From assembly GCA_036015235.1 (NCBI GenBank), contig CP107926.1, positions 3,972,001 to 4,036,000 of the forward strand: a DNA stretch of 64,000 bases. Reading direction: 5' to 3'. Below the pieces are notes generated by a model. It worked only from the letters and a program-made list of their open reading frames with translations. It did not search any database and was not told the DNA's origin. This DNA comes from Streptomyces sp. NBC_00433. Lineage in GTDB: Bacteria; Actinomycetota; Actinomycetes; Streptomycetales; Streptomycetaceae. How positions within the stretch are numbered: position 1 is the stretch's first letter; each line of letters opens with the position of its first letter. A program made the position numbers and the translations under genes. Positions 18,831 through 26,943 of this stretch are shown here, in pieces.

Positions 18831-20762
18831 TTATCCCCGATTGCTCCCCTGGCTGCCGCCCCGATTGCTTCCGCGGCGGTAAAGCTCCTCGATGTCGGCC
18901 GCGAAGTCCTTCGCCACCGCGGCCCGCCTGATCTTCATCGACGGGGTCAGATGGCCGCCGTCCTCGGTGAAGTCCGCGGCCAGCACGCGGAAGCGGCGGA
19001 TCGACTCGGGCTGCGACACGGTGGTGTTGGCGTCGTCCACGGCCTTCTGCAGCTCCGCGAGCAGCTCGGCGTCCTCGACCAGCTCCCCGATCGGCACCGC
19101 CTCCTTGCGGCGCATCCGGCGCCAGTGCGCGAGGCCGTCCGGCTCCAGGGTGACCAGGGCGGTCACATACGGGCGGTTGTCGCCGACGACCATGCACTGG
19201 CCGACGAGCGGGTGGGCCCGCAGCCGGTCCTCCAGCGGGGCCGGTGCGACGTTCTTGCCGCCCGCCGTGATGATGATCTCCTTCTTGCGGCCGGTGATCG
19301 TCAGATAGCCGTCCGCGTCCAGCTCGCCGACGTCCCCGGTCGGGAACCAGCCCTCCACCTCGGGGAAGGGGCCCTCGTCGTTCCAGTACCCCGCGAAGAC
19401 CTGGCCGCCGCGCAGCAGCACCTCGCCGTCCGGCGCGATACGCACCGCCGTGCCGGGCAGCGGCCAGCCGACCGTGCCGAGGCGCGGGCTCAGCGGCGGC
19501 GTCACCGTGGCGGCGGCGGTCGTCTCCGTCAGGCCGTAGCCCTCGAAGACCAGCACCCCGGCCCCGGCGTAGAAGGCGGCCAGCCGGGTGCCCAGAGGTG
19601 AGCCGCCGCAGATCGCGTACCGCACCTTGCCGCCCAGCGCGGCCCTGATCCTGCGGTAGACCAGCGGGTCGTACAGCGCCCGCGCCAGCCGCAGCCCGAG
19701 CCCCGGGCCCGGTCCGGTGCCGGTCTGCCGGGCCACGGCCGCGGTGCCGTACGCCTGCGCGATACGGGCCGCCCGGTCGAAGGACGAGGCCCGGCCGATC
19801 CTCTCCGCGGTGGCACGGCCGGTGTTGTAGACCTTCTCCAGGACGTACGGGATCGCCAGCAGGAAGGTCGGCCGGAAGCCGGCGAGATCGGCCAGCAGGT
19901 CGTCGGTGGCGATGCTGGGCGCGTGCCCGAGCCGTACGCGGGCCCGCAGGCAGCCGATCGCGACCATCCGCCCGAAGACGTGCGAGAGCGGCAGGAAGAG
20001 CAGCGTCGAGGCGGGCTCGGTGCTCACCGACCTGAAGACCGGGTGCAGCAGCTCGGTGGCGTTGTCGACCTCGGCGAAGAAGTTGCCGTGCGTGAGGATG
20101 CAGCCCTTCGGGCGGCCCGTGGTGCCCGAGGTGTAGATCAGCGTCGCCACGGTGTCCGGGCCCATCGCCTGCCGGCGGGACGTGACCAGCGCGTCGGGCA
20201 GCGTACGGCCGTCCGCGGCCAGCTGGTCGACGGCGCCGGTGTCGATCTGCCACAGCTCCTTCAGCGCGGGCAGGTCCGCGCGGGCCGCGCTGATCATCCT
20301 GGCCTGGCCGACGTTCTCCACGACGCAGGCGGCGGCGCCGGAGTCCCGCAGGATCCACTCCGCCTGCGAGGCGGACGACGTCGGGTAGATCGGCACGGTG
20401 ACCAGGCCCGCGGCCCAGCCCGCGAAGTCCAGCAGCGTCCACGCGTACGACGTCCTCGCCATCACCGCGAGCCGGTCGCCCTGGCGCAGCCCGGCCGCGA
20501 TCAGCCCTTTCGCGGTCCCGACGACCTCCTCGCGGAAGGCGGCCGCGGTGACGTCCCGCCAGACGCCGTCCTGCCCCTTGCGGCTCATCACCACGTCGTC
20601 CGGCGCGTCGTCCGCGTTCGCGAACGGTATGTCGGCCAGGCTGCCCCGCCGCGGCGGTTCGGCCAACGGCGGCACGGCCGCCTGCACCACCCGCCCGCCT
20701 TCCGCGCTGACCTGCGGCTTCCCCACGGCGCCCGTGGCGGGCGGCACCTGACGTCTTGCCAT
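18831..20762 (-). CDS. Long-chain fatty acid--CoA ligase (AMP-forming)
   Basis: 643-residue adenylate-forming enzyme that activates fatty acids. The P-loop-like motif TLIYTSGTTGRPKGC, the A5 motif FEGYGLTETTAA, the A8 region GWFPTGDVGELDADGYLTITGRKKEIIITAGGKN (split here by position: about 470-505) and the C-terminal lysine region PSMKIRR are all present. It matches the FadD15-like group of about 600 residues. The ATG at 20762 (MARRQVPP) has GGAG 7 nt upstream. A repeat cluster lies upstream. Involvement in beta-oxidation is suggested by the neighbouring thiolase but not proven. Confidence 0.92.
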   Translation of the reverse strand: MARRQVPPATGAVGKPQVSAEGGRVVQAAVPPLAEPPRRGSLADIPFANADDAPDDVVMSRKGQDGVWRDVTAAAFREEVVGTAKGLIAAGLRQGDRLAVMARTSYAWTLLDFAGWAAGLVTVPIYPTSSASQAEWILRDSGAAACVVENVGQARMISAARADLPALKELWQIDTGAVDQLAADGRTLPDALVTSRRQAMGPDTVATLIYTSGTTGRPKGCILTHGNFFAEVDNATELLHPVFRSVSTEPASTLLFLPLSHVFGRMVAIGCLRARVRLGHAPSIATDDLLADLAGFRPTFLLAIPYVLEKVYNTGRATAERIGRASSFDRAARIAQAYGTAAVARQTGTGPGPGLGLRLARALYDPLVYRRIRAALGGKVRYAICGGSPLGTRLAAFYAGAGVLVFEGYGLTETTAAATVTPPLSPRLGTVGWPLPGTAVRIAPDGEVLLRGGQVFAGYWNDEGPFPEVEGWFPTGDVGELDADGYLTITGRKKEIIITAGGKNVAPAPLEDRLRAHPLVGQCMVVGDNRPYVTALVTLEPDGLAHWRRMRRKEAVPIGELVEDAELLAELQKAVDDANTTVSQPESIRRFRVLAADFTEDGGHLTPSMKIRRAAVAKDFAADIEELYRRGSNRGGSQGSNRG

Positions 20763-20819
20763 ACGGCGGCTCCTACATCGCATCGAGGGTTACGTACGTC
20801 CTGCGGCCGAGCTTCACTG

Positions 20820-21150
20820 GGCGCGGTGGGGGTGCGGCTACCCTTCCGCAAGGGGGGTGCCCAGCCCCTGGCCCGCTGGGTTCTGCGGTCCCATCGCGTC
20901 GGTGGGTGCCACCCAGGGGCGCGGGGAACTGCGCGCTCAGCCCCCACTGGCCGGTGGTCCGGTACGGACCGAACAGCCCCCTCGGGTCGGTGACGACCCG
21001 CGCGCCCGGTGGGGGCTGAGCGCGCAGTTCCCCGCGCCCCTGGAGTGGTGGCGGTCCGTCGCCACACGACGCCTGGTGGTGGGCTGAGCGCGCCGTTCCC
21101 CGCGCCCCTGGGGGGCACCCTCTGCGGTAGGCGGCACGCCTCGGGGTGTG
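20820..21150. repeat. Intergenic mosaic repeat, copy B
   Basis: About 330 bases between the acyl-CoA ligase and thiolase genes. Left arm CGCGGGGAACTGCGCG at 20920-20935, right arm at 21021-21036, plus a degraded third arm near 21088-21105. A CCCTTCCGCAAGGGG hairpin module is at about 20841-20857. The 50-base stretch 20861-20910 is, reversed, nearly identical to the tandem units at 40791-40937. The block ends about 20-30 bases past the thiolase stop. Confidence 0.85.
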
Positions 21151-21172
21151 GAAGCGCGCTGCATGGCGACGT

Positions 21173-22453
21173 TCAGGGGCGGGTCAAGGTGGCGGTCACG
21201 GCCTGGCCGCCGGCCGCGCAGATGGAGATCAGGCCGCGTCCGGGGCGCCCCCGGGAAGCGAGGAGTTCGGCCAGTGTGGCCACGATCCTGGTCCCGGTGG
21301 CCGCGAAGGGATGGCCCGTGGCAAGGGACGAGCCGGCCACGTTGAGGCGGTCGCGGTCGATCGGGCCGAGCGGGGCGTCGAGCCCCAACCGGTCGGCGCA
21401 GTAGGCCTTGTCCTCCCACGCGGCCAGCGTGGCGAGCACTTGTGAGGCGAAGGCCTCGTGCACCTCGTAGAAGTCGAAGTCGGCGAGCCCGAGCCCGGCA
21501 CGGGCGAGCATGCGGGGCACCGCGTAGGCGGGCGCCATGAGCAGCCCCTCCTCGCCGGACACGTAGTCCACCGCCGCGGTCTCGTACGCCGTGAGGTAGG
21601 CGAGCGGTTCGAGGCCGCGTGCGGCGGCCCACTCCTCGGAGCCGAGCAGGACGACCGCGGCGCCGTCGGTGAGCGGCGTGGAATTGCCCGCCGTCATCGT
21701 GCCGTCGGGTCCGCCGTAGACCGGCCGGAGCCGGGCGAGCTTGTCGGCGGTCGAGTCGGGCCGCAGGTTCTGGTCGCGGGTGAGCCCGCGGTAGGGCGTG
21801 ACGAGCGGGTCGAAGAAGCCCCGCCCGTAGGCGGCGGCGAGCCGCTGGTGGCTGGCGGCGGCCAGTTCGTCCTGTTCGCGCCGGCCGATCCGCCAGCGCT
21901 CGGCGGTGAGTGCCGCGTGCTCGCCCATGGACAGCCCGGTGCGCGGCTCGGCATTGCGCGGGATGTCGGGGACGAGGTGCCTCGGCCGCGTCGCGGCCAG
22001 CGCCTTGACGCGCCCGCCCAGCGACGGCGCCCGCCGCGCGGCGAGCAGCGTACGGCGCAGCTCGTCGTTGACGCCGAGGGGCGCGTCGCTGGTGGTGTCG
22101 GCGCCGCCGGCGATGCCGGAGTCGATGACGCCGAGCGCGATCTTCGCGGCGACGGCGAAGACGGCCTGCAGGCCGGTGCCGCACGCCTGCTGGAGGTCGT
22201 ACGCGGGTGTGGCCGGGTCGAGGACGGAGCCGAGCACGGTCTCGCGGGCGAGGTTGAAGTCCCTGCTGTGCTTGAGCACCGCCCCCGCGGCGAATTCCCC
22301 GACCCTCGCCCCGGCGAGCCCGGTGCGGGCGGCCAGGCCGTCGAGCGCGGCGGTGAGCATGTCCTGGTTGGACGCGGTGGCGTAAGGGCCGTCGCTGCGC
22401 GCGAAAGGTATGCGGTTGCCGGCGATGACGGCGACCCGGCGGACGGTCTGCAT
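21173..22453 (-). CDS. Acetyl-CoA acyltransferase (thiolase, FadA2/FadI-like)
   Basis: 426-residue thiolase for the last step of beta-oxidation or for acyl condensation. The nucleophile Cys is in QQACGTGLQAVF (about residue 90), the His in NVAGSSLATGHPFAATG, and the second Cys in CAAGGQAV near the C-terminus. The gene is divergent from a FabG4-like reductase and a MaoC-like hydratase, the same arrangement as fadA2 / fabG4-htdX in mycobacteria. The 82-base intergenic region holds two TTAC...GTAA palindromes that could control both directions. Confidence 0.92.
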   Translation of the reverse strand: MQTVRRVAVIAGNRIPFARSDGPYATASNQDMLTAALDGLAARTGLAGARVGEFAAGAVLKHSRDFNLARETVLGSVLDPATPAYDLQQACGTGLQAVFAVAAKIALGVIDSGIAGGADTTSDAPLGVNDELRRTLLAARRAPSLGGRVKALAATRPRHLVPDIPRNAEPRTGLSMGEHAALTAERWRIGRREQDELAAASHQRLAAAYGRGFFDPLVTPYRGLTRDQNLRPDSTADKLARLRPVYGGPDGTMTAGNSTPLTDGAAVVLLGSEEWAAARGLEPLAYLTAYETAAVDYVSGEEGLLMAPAYAVPRMLARAGLGLADFDFYEVHEAFASQVLATLAAWEDKAYCADRLGLDAPLGPIDRDRLNVAGSSLATGHPFAATGTRIVATLAELLASRGRPGRGLISICAAGGQAVTATLTRP

Positions 22454-22495
22454 GCGGTCTCCCGAACTTCCGATCTGCGTGACTCACCAGTAGCC

Positions 22496-22525
22496 TTACC
22501 GCCGGTAAACTTACTCCAGAGTAAG
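22496..22525. promoter_or_regulatory. Two adjacent TTAC...GTAA palindromes (putative TetR-type operators)
   Basis: TTACCGCCGGTAA (22496-22508) and CTTACTCCAGAGTAAG (22510-22525) are adjacent perfect inverted repeats sharing TTAC/GTAA half-sites. The second overlaps the ribosome site AAGGAG of the FabG4-like gene. Such half-sites are usual for TetR regulators of fatty-acid genes; the TetR gene at 25642-26253 is a candidate partner, by inference only. Confidence 0.6.
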
Positions 22526-22535
22526 GAGAAGGCCA

Positions 22536-23780
22536 ATGGCCGACCGCTATCTCCGCCTCACCGGCACGGCCCCCGGCCGTTTCGTCACCCGCCGGCTCGG
22601 CCTCCCGCAGCCCACCGCCCTGCGCCGCTGGTCGCGGCAGACCCCCGACCTGCCGGGACCCGTCCTGCGGCTGGCCGCGGGCGAGAAGCCGGCCCAGGGG
22701 ACCTACGGGGCCGTCGTCCTGGACGCCACCGCCGTCGCGGACCCGGCCGACCTCCAGGACGTGCACGCGGCCCTGCACCCGCTGGCCCGCTCCCTCACCG
22801 CCTGCGGCCGGATCGTGGTGCTCGGCACCCCGCCGCGGGACGGCGGCCTCGCACGCTCCGCAGCCCAGCAGGCGCTTGAGGGCCTCGTCCGCTCGCTGGG
22901 CAAGGAGATCGGCCGCGGCTGCACGGTCCAGCTGGTGCGGCTCGCCCCGGGCGCCGCCGCCGACTCCACCCTGGACTTCCTGCTCTCGCCGAGGTCCGCC
23001 TATGTCAGCGGCCAGGTCATCGAGGTCGGCCCGGCCGCGGAGGTGCCCGCGGGCGGCACCAGGACCGCGCTGGTCACCGGCGCCGCCCGCGGCATCGGCG
23101 CGGCGGTCGCCGAGACGCTGGCCAGGGACGGCGCCCGCGTCGTGCTGCTCGACATACCGCAGGCGGCAGACGCGCTCGCCGAGGCCGCCGCCCGGCTCGG
23201 CGGAAGCGCGCTGCCGCTGGACATCACCGCCGCCGACGCGGGCGAGCGCATCGCCGCGGCACTGCCCGACGGACTGGACGTCCTCGTCCACAACGCGGGC
23301 ATCACCCGCGACCGCAGGCTCGCGAACATGCCGGCCGACCGCTGGGACACCGTCATCGACGTCAACCTCGGCAGTGTGCTCCGCACCACCGGCCACCTGC
23401 TCAAGAGCGGCACAATCAACGAGCACGCCAGGATCGTCGGCACCGCCTCCATCGCGGGCATCGCGGGCAATGCCGGGCAGACCAACTACGCCGCCTCCAA
23501 GGCCGGCGTCATCGGCTACGTCCGCGCGCTCGCCGCCGACGCCGAGGTCCGCGGGCGCGGCATCACCGCCAACGCGGTCGCGCCCGGCTTCATCGAGACG
23601 AAGATGACCGCGGCCGTGCCGCTGGTCATCCGCGAGGCGGGCCGCCGGATGAATTCGCTGGGCCAGGGCGGGCAGCCGGCCGACGTGGCCGAGACCGTCG
23701 CCTGGCTCTCCGCGGCCGCCTCCGGCGGGGTCAACGGCCAGGTCGTCCGGGTCTGCGGCCAGTCCCTGCTGGGCGCCTGA
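22536..23780 (+). CDS. 3-oxoacyl-ACP/CoA reductase, high-molecular-weight FabG (FabG4-like)
   Basis: 414-residue short-chain dehydrogenase with an extra N-terminal domain of about 175 residues, as in the FabG4 group, which uses NADH and acts on long acyl-CoA. The catalytic domain has the nucleotide motif TGAARGIG, NAG, a Ser in the TASIAGIAG strand, and the YAASK active-site pair. AAGGAG lies before the ATG. It is followed after one base by the hydratase gene, so the two are an operon. The divergent thiolase gene completes a likely acyl elongation or degradation set. Confidence 0.9.
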   Translation: MADRYLRLTGTAPGRFVTRRLGLPQPTALRRWSRQTPDLPGPVLRLAAGEKPAQGTYGAVVLDATAVADPADLQDVHAALHPLARSLTACGRIVVLGTPPRDGGLARSAAQQALEGLVRSLGKEIGRGCTVQLVRLAPGAAADSTLDFLLSPRSAYVSGQVIEVGPAAEVPAGGTRTALVTGAARGIGAAVAETLARDGARVVLLDIPQAADALAEAAARLGGSALPLDITAADAGERIAAALPDGLDVLVHNAGITRDRRLANMPADRWDTVIDVNLGSVLRTTGHLLKSGTINEHARIVGTASIAGIAGNAGQTNYAASKAGVIGYVRALAADAEVRGRGITANAVAPGFIETKMTAAVPLVIREAGRRMNSLGQGGQPADVAETVAWLSAAASGGVNGQVVRVCGQSLLGA

Positions 23781-23781
23781 C

Positions 23782-24612
23782 GTGGCGCCACTCCTGCTGA
23801 CCCTGGCCCGCGGCGCCGTCACCGGCCTCGCCAAGCACCCCTCCCCCGCCGCGCCCCTGCCCGCCACCCGCCTGACCGGCACCGCCGTCCGCGTCGACCC
23901 GGCACGCCTGGCCGCGTACGCCCGCGTGTGCGGCTTCCCGCCGGACGGCCCCGAGATCCCGCTGACCTACCCGCACATCCTCGGCTTCCCCCTCGCCGCC
24001 CGCCTGATGGCCGACCGCGCCTTCCCGCTGCCGCTGCTCGGCCTGGTCCACACGTCGGTCGCCATCCGCGCCCACGGGCCGCTCGGCCCCGCCGACCGCC
24101 CCGACCTGACCGTCCACGCGGCGGGCCTGCGCCCGCACCGGCGGGGCACGGAGGTCACGATGGTGACCGAGGCACGGGTGGACGGCGCCCTGCTGTGGGA
24201 GGACCGCAGCACCTACCTGGCCAGGCACCGGACCCCCGGCGGGGAGCCGGCGACCGCCTCCGGCGCGGGCCGGACCGGGGAACCGCCCGTCGTGGACCGG
24301 TGGGAGCTGGGCGGCGGGCTCGGGCGGCGGCACGCGCGGGTCAGCGGGGACTACAACCCGATCCACCTCCACGCCCTGACCGCCCGCCCGTTCGGCTTCC
24401 GGCGGGCCATCGTCCACGGCATGTGGACGGTCGCCCGGTGCGCGGCCCTGCACCCGGGCGCGACCGGCATCACCGCGGAATTCCGGCAGCCCGTCCTGCT
24501 GCCCTCGACCGTCGACTACGCCGCCGAGGGCGACCGCTTCGAGGTCCGCTCCGGCGACCGCCTGCACGTGAGCGGCAGCGTCACCCGCAAGGTCACGGCT
24601 CCGGGTCGCTGA
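23782..24612 (+). CDS. MaoC-like (R)-specific enoyl/3-hydroxyacyl thioester dehydratase (HtdX-like)
   Basis: 276-residue double-hotdog hydratase. The C-terminal half has the hydratase-2 motif SGDYNPIHLHALTARPFGF with the catalytic Asp and His, followed by IVHGMW; the N-terminal half is a degenerate hotdog. The GTG start lies one base past the stop of the FabG4-like gene and lacks its own ribosome site, so translation is probably coupled. The order FabG4-HtdX with a divergent thiolase equals the mycobacterial fabG4-htdX/fadA2 locus. The last 20 bases overlap the convergent MarR gene. Confidence 0.88.
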   Translation: MAPLLLTLARGAVTGLAKHPSPAAPLPATRLTGTAVRVDPARLAAYARVCGFPPDGPEIPLTYPHILGFPLAARLMADRAFPLPLLGLVHTSVAIRAHGPLGPADRPDLTVHAAGLRPHRRGTEVTMVTEARVDGALLWEDRSTYLARHRTPGGEPATASGAGRTGEPPVVDRWELGGGLGRRHARVSGDYNPIHLHALTARPFGFRRAIVHGMWTVARCAALHPGATGITAEFRQPVLLPSTVDYAAEGDRFEVRSGDRLHVSGSVTRKVTAPGR

Positions 24613-25045
24613 CCGCCTCCGCGGGGAGCGCGTCGAGCACCTGGAGGGCGTCGAGCAGGGCCGTGCGCTGGGCAGGCGTCAGATGGCGGGCCAGCAGCCG
24701 CTCCTCGCGGTGCTGGATCGCCGCCTGGGCAGCGTCGCGGACCTGCTGGCCCCGCGGGGTCAGGGCCAGCAGGCGGACCCGGCGGTCGGCGGGGTCGGGG
24801 GTGCGGCTGATCAGGCCCCGGTCGCCGAGGTCGGACAGGACCTCGATGATCCGGGTCTTGTCCGCGCCGATCGCGTCGGCGAGCGCGGCCTGGCTGCGCA
24901 ACGGGCGGTCGTCGAGCCGCAGCAGGACGGAGTAGGCCCACATGGTCAGGCCGTGCTCGCGCAGCACGGGCAGTTCGGCCGCGGTCAGCGCGCGGCCGAG
25001 CGGGACGATCATCGCCGCGAGGTCCCTGCGGGGCGGGGCGGACAT
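24593..25045 (-). CDS. MarR family transcriptional regulator
   Basis: 150-residue winged-helix regulator. The recognition region reads LRSQAALADAIGADKTRIIEVLSDLGDRGLISRTPDPADRRVRLLALT in consecutive order between about residues 50 and 97, with the DxRxR wing (DPADRR) typical of MarR. The ATG (MSAPPRRD) is chosen for GGGAG about 9 nt upstream. The 49-base gap to the divergent gene at 25095 probably contains its own operator. The end overlaps the end of the hydratase gene by 20 bases. Confidence 0.9.
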   Translation of the reverse strand: MSAPPRRDLAAMIVPLGRALTAAELPVLREHGLTMWAYSVLLRLDDRPLRSQAALADAIGADKTRIIEVLSDLGDRGLISRTPDPADRRVRLLALTPRGQQVRDAAQAAIQHREERLLARHLTPAQRTALLDALQVLDALPAEAVSDPEP

Positions 25046-25059
25046 ACGAAGGTGCTCCC

Positions 25060-25094
25060 TTGACAGATGATATGCATGAGCACACGATAAGCAC
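25060..25094 (+). promoter_or_regulatory. Candidate promoter giving a leaderless transcript
   Basis: TTGACA at 25060-25065 is a consensus -35 box; about 17 bases later, CACGAT/GATAAG could serve as -10. This would put transcription start at or near the ATG at 25095, which has no ribosome site. It lies within the MarR divergent region. Confidence 0.4.
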
Positions 25095-25673
25095 ATGCGT
25101 ACAAATCTGGAACGGATACGCGCACTGGACGCCAGGGCGGTCCGGCTCAGCGCCGGGCTCGTCCGGCAGACGACCGTAGCCGATCTGGCGCGGGACACGC
25201 CGTGCGCCGGGTGGGACCTGGCGGACCTGCTCGCCCACATGACGGCGCAGCACCACGGCTTCGCGGCGGCCGCACGGGGCAACGGCGGCGACCTCGCGGC
25301 CTGGACGCCCACCCCTTCCGCCGACCCGGCCGGCGCCTACGCGGCCGCCGCCGACGACGTCACCGCCGCCTTCGCGGACGTCACCGCCGACGACCAGCCC
25401 TTCGCACTGCCGGAATTCGCCACGGGCCGGGACTTCCCCGCCGCCCAGGCCATCGGCTTCCACTTCCTGGACTACGTCGTCCACGCCTGGGACGTCGCGG
25501 CCGCCCTCGACGCCCCCTTCGCCCCGGACAGCGACCTCCTGGACGCCGCCCTCCCGCTGGCCCTGGCCGTCCCGTCCACCACCACGGCCTTCGCCCCGCC
25601 CCTGCCCACCCCCGCGTCGGGCGACCCGCTGGCCCGCATCCTCACGAAGCTGGGGCGGGCGACACGGACGTAG
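25095..25673 (+). CDS. TIGR03086-type DinB/maleylpyruvate-isomerase-like metal-binding protein
   Basis: 192-residue helical-bundle protein. The opening DTPCAGWDLADLLAHMTAQHHGF and the later FHFLDYVVHAWDVA are the marks of the actinobacterial TIGR03086 group, with three His as likely metal ligands. Members depend on mycothiol or have unknown function. No ribosome site is seen before the ATG. It is divergent from the MarR gene, which may regulate it. Its last 32 bases overlap the end of the convergent TetR gene. Confidence 0.82.
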   Translation: MRTNLERIRALDARAVRLSAGLVRQTTVADLARDTPCAGWDLADLLAHMTAQHHGFAAAARGNGGDLAAWTPTPSADPAGAYAAAADDVTAAFADVTADDQPFALPEFATGRDFPAAQAIGFHFLDYVVHAWDVAAALDAPFAPDSDLLDAALPLALAVPSTTTAFAPPLPTPASGDPLARILTKLGRATRT

Positions 25674-26253
25674 CGAGGCCGGACCAGGCGAAATTCATCA
25701 GGGTCGCCGCCAGTTCCTTCGGCGACGGGCCGGGACGAGGGGACGACGCGGCCCACCCCGCCAGGGACTCGGCGGCGCCGACCAGCGCGACGGAATACCC
25801 GGCGACCTCCCGCGACCCGCAGGCCGCCGCGATCAGGCCCGCGACGAAGTCGACGATCTCCGCCCGCAGCACGGCGACCTCCGCCGCGAAGGGCTCGCCG
25901 ACCGTACGGGCCTGGCTGTAGAGGATCGTCCACCCGTCGGGGTGGGCCGCGGTGTGCTCGAAGAAGCCGAGCAGGCCGCTCCGCAGCTGCCTCTCCGGCG
26001 TGGCACCGTCCTCCACCGCGTCGCGTACGGCCGCGGTCAGGGCGGCGGCCTCCCGCCGGATGCACGCGGAGAACAGCTCGTCCTTGGACTTCAGGTAGAG
26101 GTACACCAGGGGCTTGCTCACCCCGGCCGCCTCGGCGATCTCGTCCATGGACGCGGCCCGGTAACCGCGCCGCGCGAAAGTCGCGACCGCCGCGTCGAGC
26201 ATCTGCCGCTCGCGCTCGGCCCGCGGCACCCGCCGGCTCCCGGCGGCCGCCAT
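25642..26253 (-). CDS. TetR family transcriptional regulator
   Basis: 203-residue regulator with an N-terminal helix-turn-helix: RERQMLDAAVATFARRGY followed by MDEIAEAAGVSKPLVYLYLKSK (residues about 12-60). The C-terminal ligand domain is not informative. The ATG (MAAAGSRR) overlaps the stop of the upstream DUF4229 gene by four bases (ATGA), so the two are co-transcribed. The nearby TTAC...GTAA palindromes of the fatty-acid genes are a possible target, by position and operator type only. Confidence 0.9.
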   Translation of the reverse strand: MAAAGSRRVPRAERERQMLDAAVATFARRGYRAASMDEIAEAAGVSKPLVYLYLKSKDELFSACIRREAAALTAAVRDAVEDGATPERQLRSGLLGFFEHTAAHPDGWTILYSQARTVGEPFAAEVAVLRAEIVDFVAGLIAAACGSREVAGYSVALVGAAESLAGWAASSPRPGPSPKELAATLMNFAWSGLATSVSPAPAS

Positions 26254-26570
26254 CACGCGGTACGCGGAGCGCTGTCCCTCGCGGCCTCGCCGCGCGCGGC
26301 GTCGTCGGCCGCGTCTTCCTGCTCGGTGTTGGCGATCAGGTTGAGCCGGGTGCGCTCGACCTTCTGCGACACCGCGAGCGCGGCCTGCTCGCGCACACCG
26401 CGCAGCAGGACCCAGCTCAGCGGGGCGGACACGATGAGGGCCAGGAGTGCGACCCACAGGTAGTTCGAGTCACCGAGCCCGGCCGGCAGGACGTGCACCC
26501 GGACCAGGCCCCAGATGACACCGAAGCTGGCGACGATGAGGCCGAAGCGCAGGGCGGTGTATCGGAGCAT
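26253..26570 (-). CDS. DUF4229 family small membrane protein
   Basis: 105-residue protein with two transmembrane helices (about residues 5-27 and 36-58) joined by a short loop, then a charged tail rich in Glu, Asp and Arg. The opening MLRYTALRFGLIV and the segment SAPLSWVLLRGVREQAA fit the actinobacterial DUF4229 group, function unknown. It is the first gene of a two-gene unit with the TetR regulator. A repeat cluster lies upstream. Confidence 0.83.
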   Translation of the reverse strand: MLRYTALRFGLIVASFGVIWGLVRVHVLPAGLGDSNYLWVALLALIVSAPLSWVLLRGVREQAALAVSQKVERTRLNLIANTEQEDAADDAARGEAARDSAPRTA

Positions 26571-26589
26571 GCCCCCAGTGAAGCACGGC

Positions 26590-26940
26590 CTCCTGGGGGC
26601 CCAACCCCCACCCCCGGCGCGGGCGCCTCACCCGGGTCCCCTCCGGCAGGGGGGTGCCCCCCCCCAGAGGCGCGAGGAACTGCGCGCGCAACCACCCACC
26701 CGCCGGTGGTCCGGCACGAACCGAACAGCCCCTCGCGGACAGTGACGACCCGCGCCCCGGAGGGGGCTTGTCGCGCAGTTCCCCGCGCCCCTGCGGGGCG
26801 CAGCCCTACCGCAGAGGGCAACCCCCAGAGGCGCGGGGAACTGCGCGCGCAACCACCCACCCGCCGGTGGTCCGACACGAACCGAACAGCCCCTCGCGGA
26901 CTGTGACGACCCGCGCCCCGGAGGGACAACGGAAGAGGTG
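26590..26940. repeat. Intergenic mosaic repeat, copy C (tandem duplication)
   Basis: Between the DUF4229 and GNAT genes. Two near-identical units of about 105 bases run from 26661 to 26765 and from 26822 to 26926 (period 161), each starting CCCCCAGAGGCGCG and containing GGAACTGCGCGCGCAACC, then CGAACCGAACAGCCCCTCGC. They differ at about three positions. Between them is the reverse arm GCGCAGTTCCCCGCGCCCC. The second unit ends within 20 bases of the stop codon of the GNAT gene. Confidence 0.85.
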
Positions 26941-26943
26941 GGG

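Noticed and set aside
18831..24612. Polyketide or lipid biosynthetic gene cluster
   Set aside because: Only general fatty-acid enzymes and regulators are present; there is no synthase, carrier protein or tailoring set.
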